Source: Actinomycetes bacterium
Lineage (GTDB): Bacteria > Actinomycetota > Acidimicrobiia > Acidimicrobiales > CADCSY01
Reading direction: 5' to 3'
DNA: 16,273 nucleotides
Assembly (NCBI GenBank): GCA_025464025.1
Contig: JAODBP010000310.1
Span: forward strand, 1 to 16,273
The stretch's first letter is position 1, and the number at the start of each line of letters is the position of its first letter. The notes under the pieces are model-generated. The model searched no databases. It was not told the origin of the DNA and saw nothing but the letters and a program-made list of their open reading frames with translations. Both the position numbers and the translations under genes were made by a program. This document shows, one piece after another, positions 7,725 through 14,503 of this stretch.

Positions 7725-8063
7725 CTAGCCGTCGAGGGTGAAGTGGCCCTCGAGCCCGCACACCTCGAGGAGCCGGTGGACCTGGTCGCTGGCACCACGG
7801 AGCACGAGGGCCGAGCCCGCCTCCCGGGCCGCTCCGTCCGCCGCGACGAGGGAGTTGATGCCGCGCACGTCGAGGAACGTCACGCCGGAGAGGTCGACGA
7901 CCACCCGCGGCCGCTCTCGCGACGCGGCGGCGGTCAGGTGCCGGTCGAGCACCGGGACGGTGACGAGGTCGAGCTCACCGACGACGCGGACGAGGACCTG
8001 GGCCCGCTCCTCCGTCACCTCCACGTCGAACGCCTGGGCGGCGGTCGGTCGGTCCTGCTCCAT
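7725..8063 (-). CDS. STAS-domain protein (anti-sigma factor antagonist-like) lacking the usual phosphoserine
   Basis: This 112-residue protein is a single STAS domain. It has the GELDL beta strand (29-33), the VVVDLSGVTFLD core (54-65) and the following helix. STAS antagonists of the SpoIIAA type bind anti-sigma kinases and are switched by phosphorylation of a Ser in a D-S-x-G motif. Here the motif reads D65-V-R-G68, with Val in the Ser position, so standard phospho-control seems lost. ATG 8063 is taken as the start; an in-frame ATG at 8102 would add 13 residues and overlap the divergent gene. The stop lies 3 bases from the kinase stop (convergent), and the start is 29 bases from the divergent hydrolase gene. 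No anti-sigma kinase or sigma gene is in the window, so the partner is unknown. Confidence 0.88.
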   Translation of the reverse strand: MEQDRPTAAQAFDVEVTEERAQVLVRVVGELDLVTVPVLDRHLTAAASRERPRVVVDLSGVTFLDVRGINSLVAADGAAREAGSALVLRGASDQVHRLLEVCGLEGHFTLDG

Positions 8064-8092
8064 GGCGCGGACGGTAGCGAAGGGGACGCGGC

Positions 8093-8812
8093 ATGATCTC
8101 ATCCATGAGCGACGTGACGATCGAGACCCCGGATGGCGCGATGCCCGCGGCGGTGGCCGAACCGAGCGGCGAGCCCAAGGGCGGCGTCGTCGTGATCCAG
8201 GAGGCGTTCGGCCTCACCGACCACATCCGTGACATCACCCGCCGCCTGGCCGACGCCGGCTGGCTCGCGGTGGCGCCGGCCATGTTCCACCGCAGCGGCT
8301 CGCCGACCTTCGAGTACGGCGGCGACATGAAGCTCCTGATGCCCGTGTTCCAGGCGCTGACCGTCGAGGGGATCGACAACGACGTCGCCGGCGCCCTCGC
8401 CCTCCTCGCCGAGCGCGGCATCCCGACCGAGCGCACCGGCATCGTCGGCTTCTGCATGGGCGGCACCGTGGCCCTGCACGCGGCGACCACCTTCCCGTTC
8501 GGCGCCGCGGTCACCTTCTACGGCGGCGGCGTGGCCGAGGGCCGGTTCGGCATGGCACCACTGGTGGAGCAGGTCACCGACCTGCGCGCCCCCTGGCTCG
8601 GCCTCTACGGCGACCTCGACCACGGCATCCCGGTCGACCAGGTCGAGGCGCTCCGCGCCGCGGCGGCCGGCGCCCCGGTCGAGACCGAGGTCGTCCGCTA
8701 CGCCGAGGCCGACCACGGCTTCAACTGCGACGCCCGCGACAGCTACCACCCCGAGTCCGCCGCCGATGCCTGGGCGCGCACCTTGGCCTGGTTCGACCGC
8801 CACCTGGCCTGA
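8093..8812 (+). CDS. Dienelactone hydrolase family alpha/beta hydrolase
   Basis: This 239-residue cytoplasmic enzyme belongs to the dienelactone hydrolase family, which opens lactone or ester bonds (carboxymethylenebutenolidase in chlorocatechol breakdown, with many relatives of unknown substrate). The triad is visible: nucleophile C121 in GFCMGG, D174 in GDLDHG, and H208 in ADHGFN. E37 in the QEAFG segment corresponds to the conserved Glu that interacts with the Cys. ATG 8093 is preferred because AGGGGA (8081-8086) sits 6 bases upstream; ATG 8105 is the alternative and would begin MSDVTIETP. No catechol pathway genes are nearby, so the substrate is open. It is divergent from the STAS gene with very little space for separate promoters. 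Confidence 0.92.
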   Translation: MISSMSDVTIETPDGAMPAAVAEPSGEPKGGVVVIQEAFGLTDHIRDITRRLADAGWLAVAPAMFHRSGSPTFEYGGDMKLLMPVFQALTVEGIDNDVAGALALLAERGIPTERTGIVGFCMGGTVALHAATTFPFGAAVTFYGGGVAEGRFGMAPLVEQVTDLRAPWLGLYGDLDHGIPVDQVEALRAAAAGAPVETEVVRYAEADHGFNCDARDSYHPESAADAWARTLAWFDRHLA

Positions 8813-8841
8813 CCTCCCAGGTTCCGTTGGGCGGAAGTTGT

Positions 8842-8857
8842 GGCGCTCCCGTGCGCC
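8842..8857 (+). other. Short stem-loop in the leader of the c-di-GMP gene
   Basis: GGCGC (8842-8846) and GCGCC (8853-8857) form a 5-base stem with a 6-base loop. AGTTG (8836-8840) and CAACT (8866-8870) could extend it across an internal loop. It lies in the 88-base gap before the GGDEF-EAL gene. I see no match to known c-di-GMP riboswitch cores. It may be chance. Confidence 0.25.
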
Positions 8858-8900
8858 GAAACCCTCAACTCCCCCCGGGGTCGCGACCGACCACCCCGTG

Positions 8901-11744
8901 ATGGACGACCAGGGGGAGCTGGGCCGCCACGTCTCGCACACCGCCGTCCGGCTGGTGCTCGAGCACGTGGCGCGACTCACCGACGACGACCGCGTCGTCG
9001 AGGTGCTGCAGCGCGCCGGTGAGCAGCGACCCCTGGCCGAGCTGCTCGACGACGCCGGGTGGAGCTCGTACGCCGAGTTCCGGCGCCTGCTCGAGGCCAC
9101 CACGCAGACGATCAGCGAGGACCAGCTGCGCGCCATGGGCGCCGAGGCGGTCCTGACCGGCGGCTCGATGCCGTCGGCGACGGAGATGCTCCAGGCCCTC
9201 GGCTCACCCGGGGTGCTGTTCGCCGAGCTCGGCAAGGGCCACACGGGCATCGTCTCGTTCCTCGACGTCGCCGTGCACGAGGTCGAGCCGACCGAGTGGA
9301 TCATCGAGAACCGGGCCCGCCCCGGCTTCGAGCCGTACCCGGCCTTCTGCGCCTTCAGCGCCGGCATCTACCCGATGACGCCCCGCCTGTTCGGCTACGA
9401 GCAGGTCGAGGTCACAGAGGAGACGTGCCAGCTCCGCGGCGCCGACGCCTGCCGCTACCGGGTGCGCTGGGACGAGGGCGACGAGCGCGACGTCCAGATC
9501 AAGGCCCTCGAGCACCGCATCGCCCTCCTCGAGCGACGGCTCGAGACGTTCCAGACCACCGTGGGCGAGCTGGTCCAGGCCGACGACCTGCCGACGGCCC
9601 TCGACCGGGTCGTCTCCGCCGCGGCCCGGGCCGTGCGGGCACCGGGCTTCCTGCTGGTGGTCGAGGCCCAGCCCGGCAGCCCCCGGCAGGTCTACAGCGC
9701 CGGCCTCTCGCCGGCCGAGGCCGAGCGCATGGGCGAGCTCCTGCTCGCCGGGACGCCGCACCCCGCCCTCGACCTCGTGGTCGACGTGGCCTCGAGCCGT
9801 CGCCACTACGGGCGACTGGCCGCCTACGACCCCGACGGCGTCGTGCTCGCCGAGGGGCCGATGCTCGGCGCCTACGCCCGGCTGGCGGCCACCGCCCTCG
9901 ACTCGGCCACCGCGCTCGAGGAGGCCCGCCGCGAGGCCGACCGGGCCCGGGCCCTGCTCACCCTGTCAGCCGCCCTGGCCGAGATCGCCAGCACCGAGGA
10001 GATGGCGCTCAGCCTGGCCCGGGCCGTCCCGGCCGTCATCGGTGCCGACCTCGCCACCGTCACCGTCGTCGACCGCGATGCCGGGGTCGCCCGGATCGTC
10101 GCCTGCCACGGCTACGAACCGGCCGAGGCGGAGGCCCTGCTCGGCGTCGAGGTCCCGCTGGCCGACGTGCTCCTCGACACCATCCGCTACGTCGAACCCG
10201 ACGACGTGACCCCGCCGCTGCGCTCCATCCTGACGTCGGAGGCCCGCGTGGTGGTGCCGGTGATCGTCGACGGCCAGCCGGAGGCGTGGCTCACGGCCAA
10301 CGTGCGGGACCGCCCCGAGCGCCTGGCCCCGAACGACGAGCTCGAGGCCCGCCTCCGTGGCCTGGCCGCCCAGGCGGCGACCGCCCTGCGCAACGCCCGG
10401 CTCGTCGAGCAGATCCGCCACCAGGCCCTGCACGACGCCCTCACCGGCCTGCCCAACCGGGCGCTCATCCTCGACCGCACCGACCAGCTCCTGAGCCGGG
10501 CCCGACGCGAGCGCCAGCCGGTGGCCGCCTTGTTCCTCGACCTCGACGGGTTCAAGGAGATCAACGACACGCTGGGCCACGCCGCCGGCGACCAGCTCCT
10601 GCGCGCTGTCGCGTCCCGGCTGGCCACGACGATCCGTGAGAGCGACACGCTGGCCCGCCTCGGCGGCGACGAGTTCGTGGTGCTGGTCGACGGCGTCTCC
10701 CTCGACTCCGGGCCCGAGCTGGTGGCCGAGCGCCTGCTCGAGGTGCTGCGCCCGCCGTTCCTCCTCGAGGGACGGGAGCAGACGCCGCTCACGGTGACGG
10801 CGAGCATCGGCATCGCCACCGCCGCCGACCGGGCCAGCGCCGGCGACCTCCTCCGCGACGCCGACGTGGCCCTCTACCAGGCCAAGGCGGCCGGCAAGAA
10901 CTGCTCGGTCGTGTTCGCCCCGGCCATGCAGACCGCCGTGCGCGACCGGCTCGAGCTGGAGATGGACCTGCGCCAGGCCGTCGAGGCCGGGGAGTTCGTG
11001 CTCGCCTACCAGCCCATCTTCGACCTGTGCGACCGGACCGTCACCGGCGTCGAGGCGCTGCTGCGGTGGGAGCACCCGACCCGCGGGACCATCCAGCCCG
11101 ACGGCTTCGTGCCCCTGCTCGAGGACACCGGCCTGATCGTGCAGGTCGGCGCCTGGGTGCTCGAGGAGGCGTGCCGGCAGGCGGCCGTGTGGCGCCGGGA
11201 CGGCCACGTGCTCGACATGTCGGTGAACGTGTCGGCCCGCCAGCTCGAGTCCGACCGGATGCTCGACGACGTGCGCACGGCCCTCGCCCTCGCCGACCTG
11301 CCGGCGACGTCGCTGGTGGTGGAGATCACCGAGACGGCGATCATGCACGACACCGAGGCGACCGTCCGCCGGCTGCGGGCCATCAAGGAGCTCGGCGTGC
11401 GGCTGGCCATCGACGACTTCGGCACCGGCTACTCGTCGCTCGCCTACCTCCGGCAGTTCCCGGTCGACTCGCTCAAGATCGACCGCTCGTTCATCACCGG
11501 CCTGGGCGAGTCGTCCGACGCCGTCGCCCTGGTGCACACGCTGGTCGACCTGGGCAAGGCCCTCGGGCTCACCACGCTGGCCGAGGGCATCGAGGACGAC
11601 GCGCAGTTCGCGTTCCTCCGACACGAAGCCTGCGACCGGGGTCAGGGCTTCCTCATCTCCCGGCCGCTCTCCCCCGCCGACCTCGAGCGGTTCCTCGGCG
11701 ATCGGGCTGTGACCGATGGCACGGCAAAAGTTTCACCCAACTAA
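8901..11744 (+). CDS. Sensor-GAF-GAF-GGDEF-EAL c-di-GMP synthase/phosphodiesterase
   Basis: This is a 947-residue cytoplasmic bifunctional signalling protein. Residues about 1-190 look like the heme-NO-binding/V4R superfamily domain common in actinobacterial cyclase proteins, ending in C176-x7-C184 (TCQLRGADAC). A coiled coil (about 195-225), a GAF-like domain (225-335), a second helical linker and a second GAF-like domain (about 360-505) follow. The GGDEF domain starts near H511: G588-G-D-E-F592 is intact, and an inhibitory RxxD site (R579-x2-D582) lies exactly five residues ahead. The EAL domain spans about 685-935, with E718-A-L720, SVNVS, E808 in EITET, D838-D-F-G-T-G, LKID and AEGIED all present. 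Both c-di-GMP synthesis and breakdown are therefore chemically possible. The start is ATG 8901 (GTG 8898 is adjacent), with no clear Shine-Dalgarno site. Its stop codon lies within the marR operator. Confidence 0.94.
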   Translation: MDDQGELGRHVSHTAVRLVLEHVARLTDDDRVVEVLQRAGEQRPLAELLDDAGWSSYAEFRRLLEATTQTISEDQLRAMGAEAVLTGGSMPSATEMLQALGSPGVLFAELGKGHTGIVSFLDVAVHEVEPTEWIIENRARPGFEPYPAFCAFSAGIYPMTPRLFGYEQVEVTEETCQLRGADACRYRVRWDEGDERDVQIKALEHRIALLERRLETFQTTVGELVQADDLPTALDRVVSAAARAVRAPGFLLVVEAQPGSPRQVYSAGLSPAEAERMGELLLAGTPHPALDLVVDVASSRRHYGRLAAYDPDGVVLAEGPMLGAYARLAATALDSATALEEARREADRARALLTLSAALAEIASTEEMALSLARAVPAVIGADLATVTVVDRDAGVARIVACHGYEPAEAEALLGVEVPLADVLLDTIRYVEPDDVTPPLRSILTSEARVVVPVIVDGQPEAWLTANVRDRPERLAPNDELEARLRGLAAQAATALRNARLVEQIRHQALHDALTGLPNRALILDRTDQLLSRARRERQPVAALFLDLDGFKEINDTLGHAAGDQLLRAVASRLATTIRESDTLARLGGDEFVVLVDGVSLDSGPELVAERLLEVLRPPFLLEGREQTPLTVTASIGIATAADRASAGDLLRDADVALYQAKAAGKNCSVVFAPAMQTAVRDRLELEMDLRQAVEAGEFVLAYQPIFDLCDRTVTGVEALLRWEHPTRGTIQPDGFVPLLEDTGLIVQVGAWVLEEACRQAAVWRRDGHVLDMSVNVSARQLESDRMLDDVRTALALADLPATSLVVEITETAIMHDTEATVRRLRAIKELGVRLAIDDFGTGYSSLAYLRQFPVDSLKIDRSFITGLGESSDAVALVHTLVDLGKALGLTTLAEGIEDDAQFAFLRHEACDRGQGFLISRPLSPADLERFLGDRAVTDGTAKVSPN

Positions 11745-11758
11745 TTAGTTCGGTGAAA
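11731..11758 (+). promoter_or_regulatory. Probable MarR operator palindrome upstream of marR-MFS
   Basis: A 28-base dyad centred between 11744 and 11745 pairs at 13 of 14 positions: TTTCACC-C-AACTAA against TTAGTT-C-GGTGAAA. Its core AACTAATTAGTT is a perfect 12-base palindrome and is strikingly AT-rich in this GC-rich region. It lies just upstream of the marR start and overlaps the TAA stop (11742-11744) of the preceding gene. MarR proteins commonly repress their own operon from such sites, so autoregulation of marR and the exporter is the natural inference. Confidence 0.72.
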
Positions 11759-11762
11759 TACT
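11757..11762 (+). promoter_or_regulatory. Possible -10 element of marR promoter
   Basis: AATACT at 11757-11762 resembles a -10 box. Transcription would start about 7 bases later, at or beside the GTG at 11770, giving a leaderless mRNA. TTCACC at 11732 could act as a weak -35 with a 19-base spacer. The element touches the right edge of the palindrome, so a bound MarR protein would block it. Confidence 0.35.
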
Positions 11763-11769
11763 AGGAGGC

Positions 11770-12228
11770 GTGCCCAGGACCACCTCCCCCACCGCGATCG
11801 ACGAAGAGCTCGTCGGTCGGCTCCGGTACTCGGTGGCCCGCCTGTCCCGGCTGCTCCGCCAGCAGGACCAGAGCGGGCTGACGCCGACCACGACCGCCAT
11901 GCTCGCCACGATCGCCCGGGACGGTCCGCTCACGCTCGGCGAGCTCGCCACCCTCGAGCAGGTCGCCCCGCCCACGATCACCAAGTCGGTCGGGCGCCTC
12001 GAGGATGCCGGCTTCGTCGAGCGCGTCCCCGACCTCGACGACAAGCGCGTCTGCCGGGTCGTCCTCACCGCCGGCGGGCAGCGCCAGCTCGACGACAACC
12101 GATCGCGCCGGACGGCGTGGCTGGTGGAGCGGCTCGACCTGCTCCCGGCCGACGAGCGCGACCGGCTGACCCAGGTCGTCGAGCTGCTCGAGCACCTCAC
12201 CACGGCGCCCGAGGGCGAGGCCCGATGA
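11770..12228 (+). CDS. MarR-family transcriptional regulator
   Basis: This 152-residue protein is a MarR-type winged-helix dimeric regulator. An N-terminal helix (about 10-35) leads to the winged helix-turn-helix: LTLGELATLEQVAPPTITKSV as recognition region, LEDAGFVERV, and the wing segment D-L-D-D-K-R, with the usual conserved D and R. C-terminal helices rich in Leu and Arg complete the dimer interface. An in-frame stop at 11746 and the lack of other start codons force GTG 11770. The perfect AGGAGG at 11763-11768 is only one base away, which suggests a leaderless message. Its stop overlaps the exporter's ATG. The expected role is repression of this two-gene operon, relieved by a small molecule, possibly one the exporter removes. 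Confidence 0.92.
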   Translation: MPRTTSPTAIDEELVGRLRYSVARLSRLLRQQDQSGLTPTTTAMLATIARDGPLTLGELATLEQVAPPTITKSVGRLEDAGFVERVPDLDDKRVCRVVLTAGGQRQLDDNRSRRTAWLVERLDLLPADERDRLTQVVELLEHLTTAPEGEAR

Positions 12229-13496
12229 GGCGGCGCTTCGGCGGCGGCGTGCGTGACACGTTCCGCTCGCTCAGCGTCCGCAACTTCCGCCTGTTCTTCA
12301 CCGGGCAGTTCGTCTCGCAGGTCGGCAACTGGCTGACGATGGTCGCCCTCAGCCTGCTGGTGCTCGACCGCACCGACAGCGGCATCGCCGTCGGCCTCCT
12401 GATGGCCTGCCAGTTCGGCCCCGTGCTCCTCTTCGGCGCCTGGGCCGGCCTGCTCGCCGACCGGTCCGACAAGCGCAAGCTGCTCCTGATCGTGCAGACC
12501 GTCGCCATGGTCCAGTCGTTCGCCCTCGCCGCCCTGGCGTTCGTGCACGACATCCCGGTCGGGTGGTTCTTCGTGGTCGCCGCCCTCGGCGGGTTCGCCA
12601 CCGCCTTCGACAACCCGGCCCGCCGCTCGTACGTCGTCGAGCTGGTGCCCGAGGAGCACGTGCAGAACGCCGTGTCGCTCAACAGCGCGGTGATGACGAG
12701 CTCCCGCATCTTCGGCCCCGCCCTCGCCGGCTTGCTCATCACCACGGTCGGCTACGGCTGGGCCTTCCTCTCCGATGGCCTCACCTACATCGCCGTGCTG
12801 ATCGGGCTCTGGATGATCGACTCGTCGACCGTCCGCCGTTCGCCGCTCGTGGCCCGGGGCAAGGGCCAGGTCCGCGAGGGCCTGCGCTACGTGTCACAGG
12901 TGCCGGTGCTGTGGATCTCGCTGGTGGTGATGACGATCGTCGGCACGCTGACGTTCAACTTCGGCGTCGTCTTCCCGCTGTTCGTGAAGCGGACGATGGG
13001 CGGCTCGACCGCCGACTTCACCATCCTGTACTCGGTCACCAGCGTCGGCTCGCTGGTCGGCGCCCTGGCCACGGCCCGGCGCAAGACCGCTGAGCTCCGC
13101 GACGTGGTGCTCACGACCGCCGCCTTCGGCGCGGCCATGGCCCTCCTCACCGTGGTGCCCAACCTGTGGTTCGCCTACCCGGCGGCCATCCTCGTGGGCG
13201 GCACCTCGATCGCCTTCATGACGACGTCGACGGCGATCGTGCAGCTCCGGGCCGCGCCGGCGATGCGGGGACGGGTGCTGGCCCTGCAGGCCATGGTCTT
13301 CCTGGGCAGCACGCCCATCGGCGGCCCGATCCTCGGCTGGATCTGCGACGTGCTGGGCGCCCGGGCCGGCGTGGCCGTCGGTTCCCTCGCCGCCCTCGGC
13401 GCCGCGGCGTGGGGCGTCACCATGCTCAAGCGGGTCCGCCCGGCCACCACGGTCGAGGCGCACCGCGACGTGGTGCCCGACCTCGTCGCCTCCTAG
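12225..13496 (+). CDS. MFS transporter (EntS/MFS_3-like exporter)
   Basis: This 423-residue membrane protein is a major facilitator with about 12 hydrophobic helices. The opening LSVRNFRLFFTGQFVSQVG and the loop motif GLLADRSDKRKLL (motif A between helices 2 and 3) match the MFS_3 group, which includes enterobactin exporter EntS and various drug exporters. ATG 12225 overlaps the marR stop as ATGA, so translation is coupled; no separate promoter is needed. Coupling to a MarR repressor suggests efflux of a toxic or signalling compound, whose identity cannot be read from sequence. The stop lies 3 bases before a perfect 52-base palindrome that probably ends the transcript. Confidence 0.92.
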   Translation: MRRRFGGGVRDTFRSLSVRNFRLFFTGQFVSQVGNWLTMVALSLLVLDRTDSGIAVGLLMACQFGPVLLFGAWAGLLADRSDKRKLLLIVQTVAMVQSFALAALAFVHDIPVGWFFVVAALGGFATAFDNPARRSYVVELVPEEHVQNAVSLNSAVMTSSRIFGPALAGLLITTVGYGWAFLSDGLTYIAVLIGLWMIDSSTVRRSPLVARGKGQVREGLRYVSQVPVLWISLVVMTIVGTLTFNFGVVFPLFVKRTMGGSTADFTILYSVTSVGSLVGALATARRKTAELRDVVLTTAAFGAAMALLTVVPNLWFAYPAAILVGGTSIAFMTTSTAIVQLRAAPAMRGRVLALQAMVFLGSTPIGGPILGWICDVLGARAGVAVGSLAALGAAAWGVTMLKRVRPATTVEAHRDVVPDLVAS

Positions 13497-13499
13497 TCG

Positions 13500-13551
13500 C
13501 GAACCCGCGACGGATGGTGGACACATGTGTCCACCATCCGTCGCGGGTTCG
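13500..13551. terminator. Perfect 52-base palindrome between convergent genes, likely bidirectional terminator
   Basis: Each arm is 26 bases with no mismatch. The left arm begins CGAACCCGCGACGG and ends GGTGGACACA; the right arm is its exact reverse complement, with centre ACACATGTGT. Pairing stops one base beyond each end. It fills the 60-base gap between the MFS stop (13494-13496) and the stop of the convergent hydroxyacid dehydrogenase (13557-13559). There is no T-tract, as is common for actinobacterial terminators. The perfect symmetry is more than a terminator needs, so a repeat-family member or a dyad protein site is also possible. Confidence 0.75.
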
Positions 13552-13556
13552 GCGGG

Positions 13557-14501
13557 TCAGTAGCCGGCGGTGACGTCGACGACGCCCTCGAGGGCCTGGC
13601 CGGCGCGGAAGCGGGCCAGGTTCTCGGTGAACATCTGCACGGTGCGGTTGGCCGTGCGGCTCGAGCTGTTCGACGAGTGGGGCGTGAGGCGCACGCCGGG
13701 GTGCGAGTAGAAGGGGTGGCCGGCGTCGAGCGGCTCGCCCTCGGCCACGTCGAGCGAGGCCCGGGCGACCCGGCCGTCGTCGATGGCGGCCAGCAGCGCG
13801 TCGGAGTCGACGAGCGGGCCGCGGGCGATGTTCACCAGGTGCACGCCCGGCTTGACCAGCTTCAGGGCGTCCTCGCCGATGATGTGGTACGTCTCCGGCG
13901 TCGACGGCGCGGTGATCACGAGGTGGTCGGCCTGGGCCAGCACCTCCTCCAGCGACCCGGCCCGCATCCCGGGCAGCGGCATGGGCGAGGTCGAGCGGCG
14001 GTAGCCGAGCACGTCCATGTCGAACGCCAGCGCCCGCTTGGCCACCTCGGTGCCGATGGCGCCCACCCCGACGAGGCCCAGCGTCGCGCCCGCCAGCCCA
14101 CCCAGCGGTCCGCCCTGCGGCGTGTTCCAGGCCGGCGGCGGCTCGGTGAGCCACTCCTCCGGCAGCCGCTTCTCGAAGGCCAGCATCACGGCGAGGACGT
14201 ACTCGGCGATCGGCACCGACGTGGCGCCCTTCGAGCAGGTGAGCACCCGGTCGCCGAGCTGGTCGAGCGGGAAGGCGTCGATGCCGGCACCGAGCACGTG
14301 CACCCACTTGACGGTCGGGCGCAGGGCGGTCGCCACCCCCTCCTCGCTCTCCCCGACCACCGACAGGGTGGCGAGGATCTCGGGCTCCTGCGTCGGCTGC
14401 TCGTCGGGCCAGGCAACCAGCTCCTCGTCGGGGAGCGCCTTGCGCAGCACGGGGACGAAGCCGTCGTTGAACCGGCCCATGTTCACCAGGATCGAACCCA
14501 C
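13557..14501 (-). CDS. D-2-hydroxyacid dehydrogenase (glyoxylate/hydroxypyruvate reductase-like)
   Basis: This 314-residue cytoplasmic enzyme belongs to the D-isomer-specific 2-hydroxyacid dehydrogenases, which interconvert 2-oxoacids and D-2-hydroxyacids. The Rossmann motif is G145-V-G-A-I-G150. The catalytic set is R227 (NIARGPLV), a Glu in VAEGEPL (E256 best, E254 possible) and H275 (LTPHSS). About 18 residues after the glycine motif the sequence reads Y167-R168-R169-S rather than an acidic residue, which favours NADPH over NADH (inference). GTG 14501 is chosen because GGAG (14510-14507 on this strand) lies 5 bases upstream, just before the stop of the oxidoreductase beta gene, leaving a 2-base gap. 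It is therefore the third gene of that operon and may reduce or remove a 2-oxoacid used by the complex. Confidence 0.9.
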   Translation of the reverse strand: MGSILVNMGRFNDGFVPVLRKALPDEELVAWPDEQPTQEPEILATLSVVGESEEGVATALRPTVKWVHVLGAGIDAFPLDQLGDRVLTCSKGATSVPIAEYVLAVMLAFEKRLPEEWLTEPPPAWNTPQGGPLGGLAGATLGLVGVGAIGTEVAKRALAFDMDVLGYRRSTSPMPLPGMRAGSLEEVLAQADHLVITAPSTPETYHIIGEDALKLVKPGVHLVNIARGPLVDSDALLAAIDDGRVARASLDVAEGEPLDAGHPFYSHPGVRLTPHSSNSSSRTANRTVQMFTENLARFRAGQALEGVVDVTAGY

Positions 14502-14503
14502 TG

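Noticed and set aside
4142..7741. A 1199-residue open frame on the plus strand across dinG, whiB and the kinase
   Set aside because: It runs antisense to dinG and out of frame with whiB and the kinase. Its composition is Arg/Gly/Pro/His-rich without any recognisable motif, as expected for shadow frames in GC-rich DNA.
8821..8900. c-di-GMP riboswitch in the leader of the GGDEF-EAL gene
   Set aside because: There is a small stem-loop, but I cannot find the conserved core or tetraloop-receptor features of the known classes, and the leader is short.
11731..11758. Transposon end or attachment site
   Set aside because: The dyad lies immediately before a MarR gene with no transposase or integrase nearby, so an operator explains it better.
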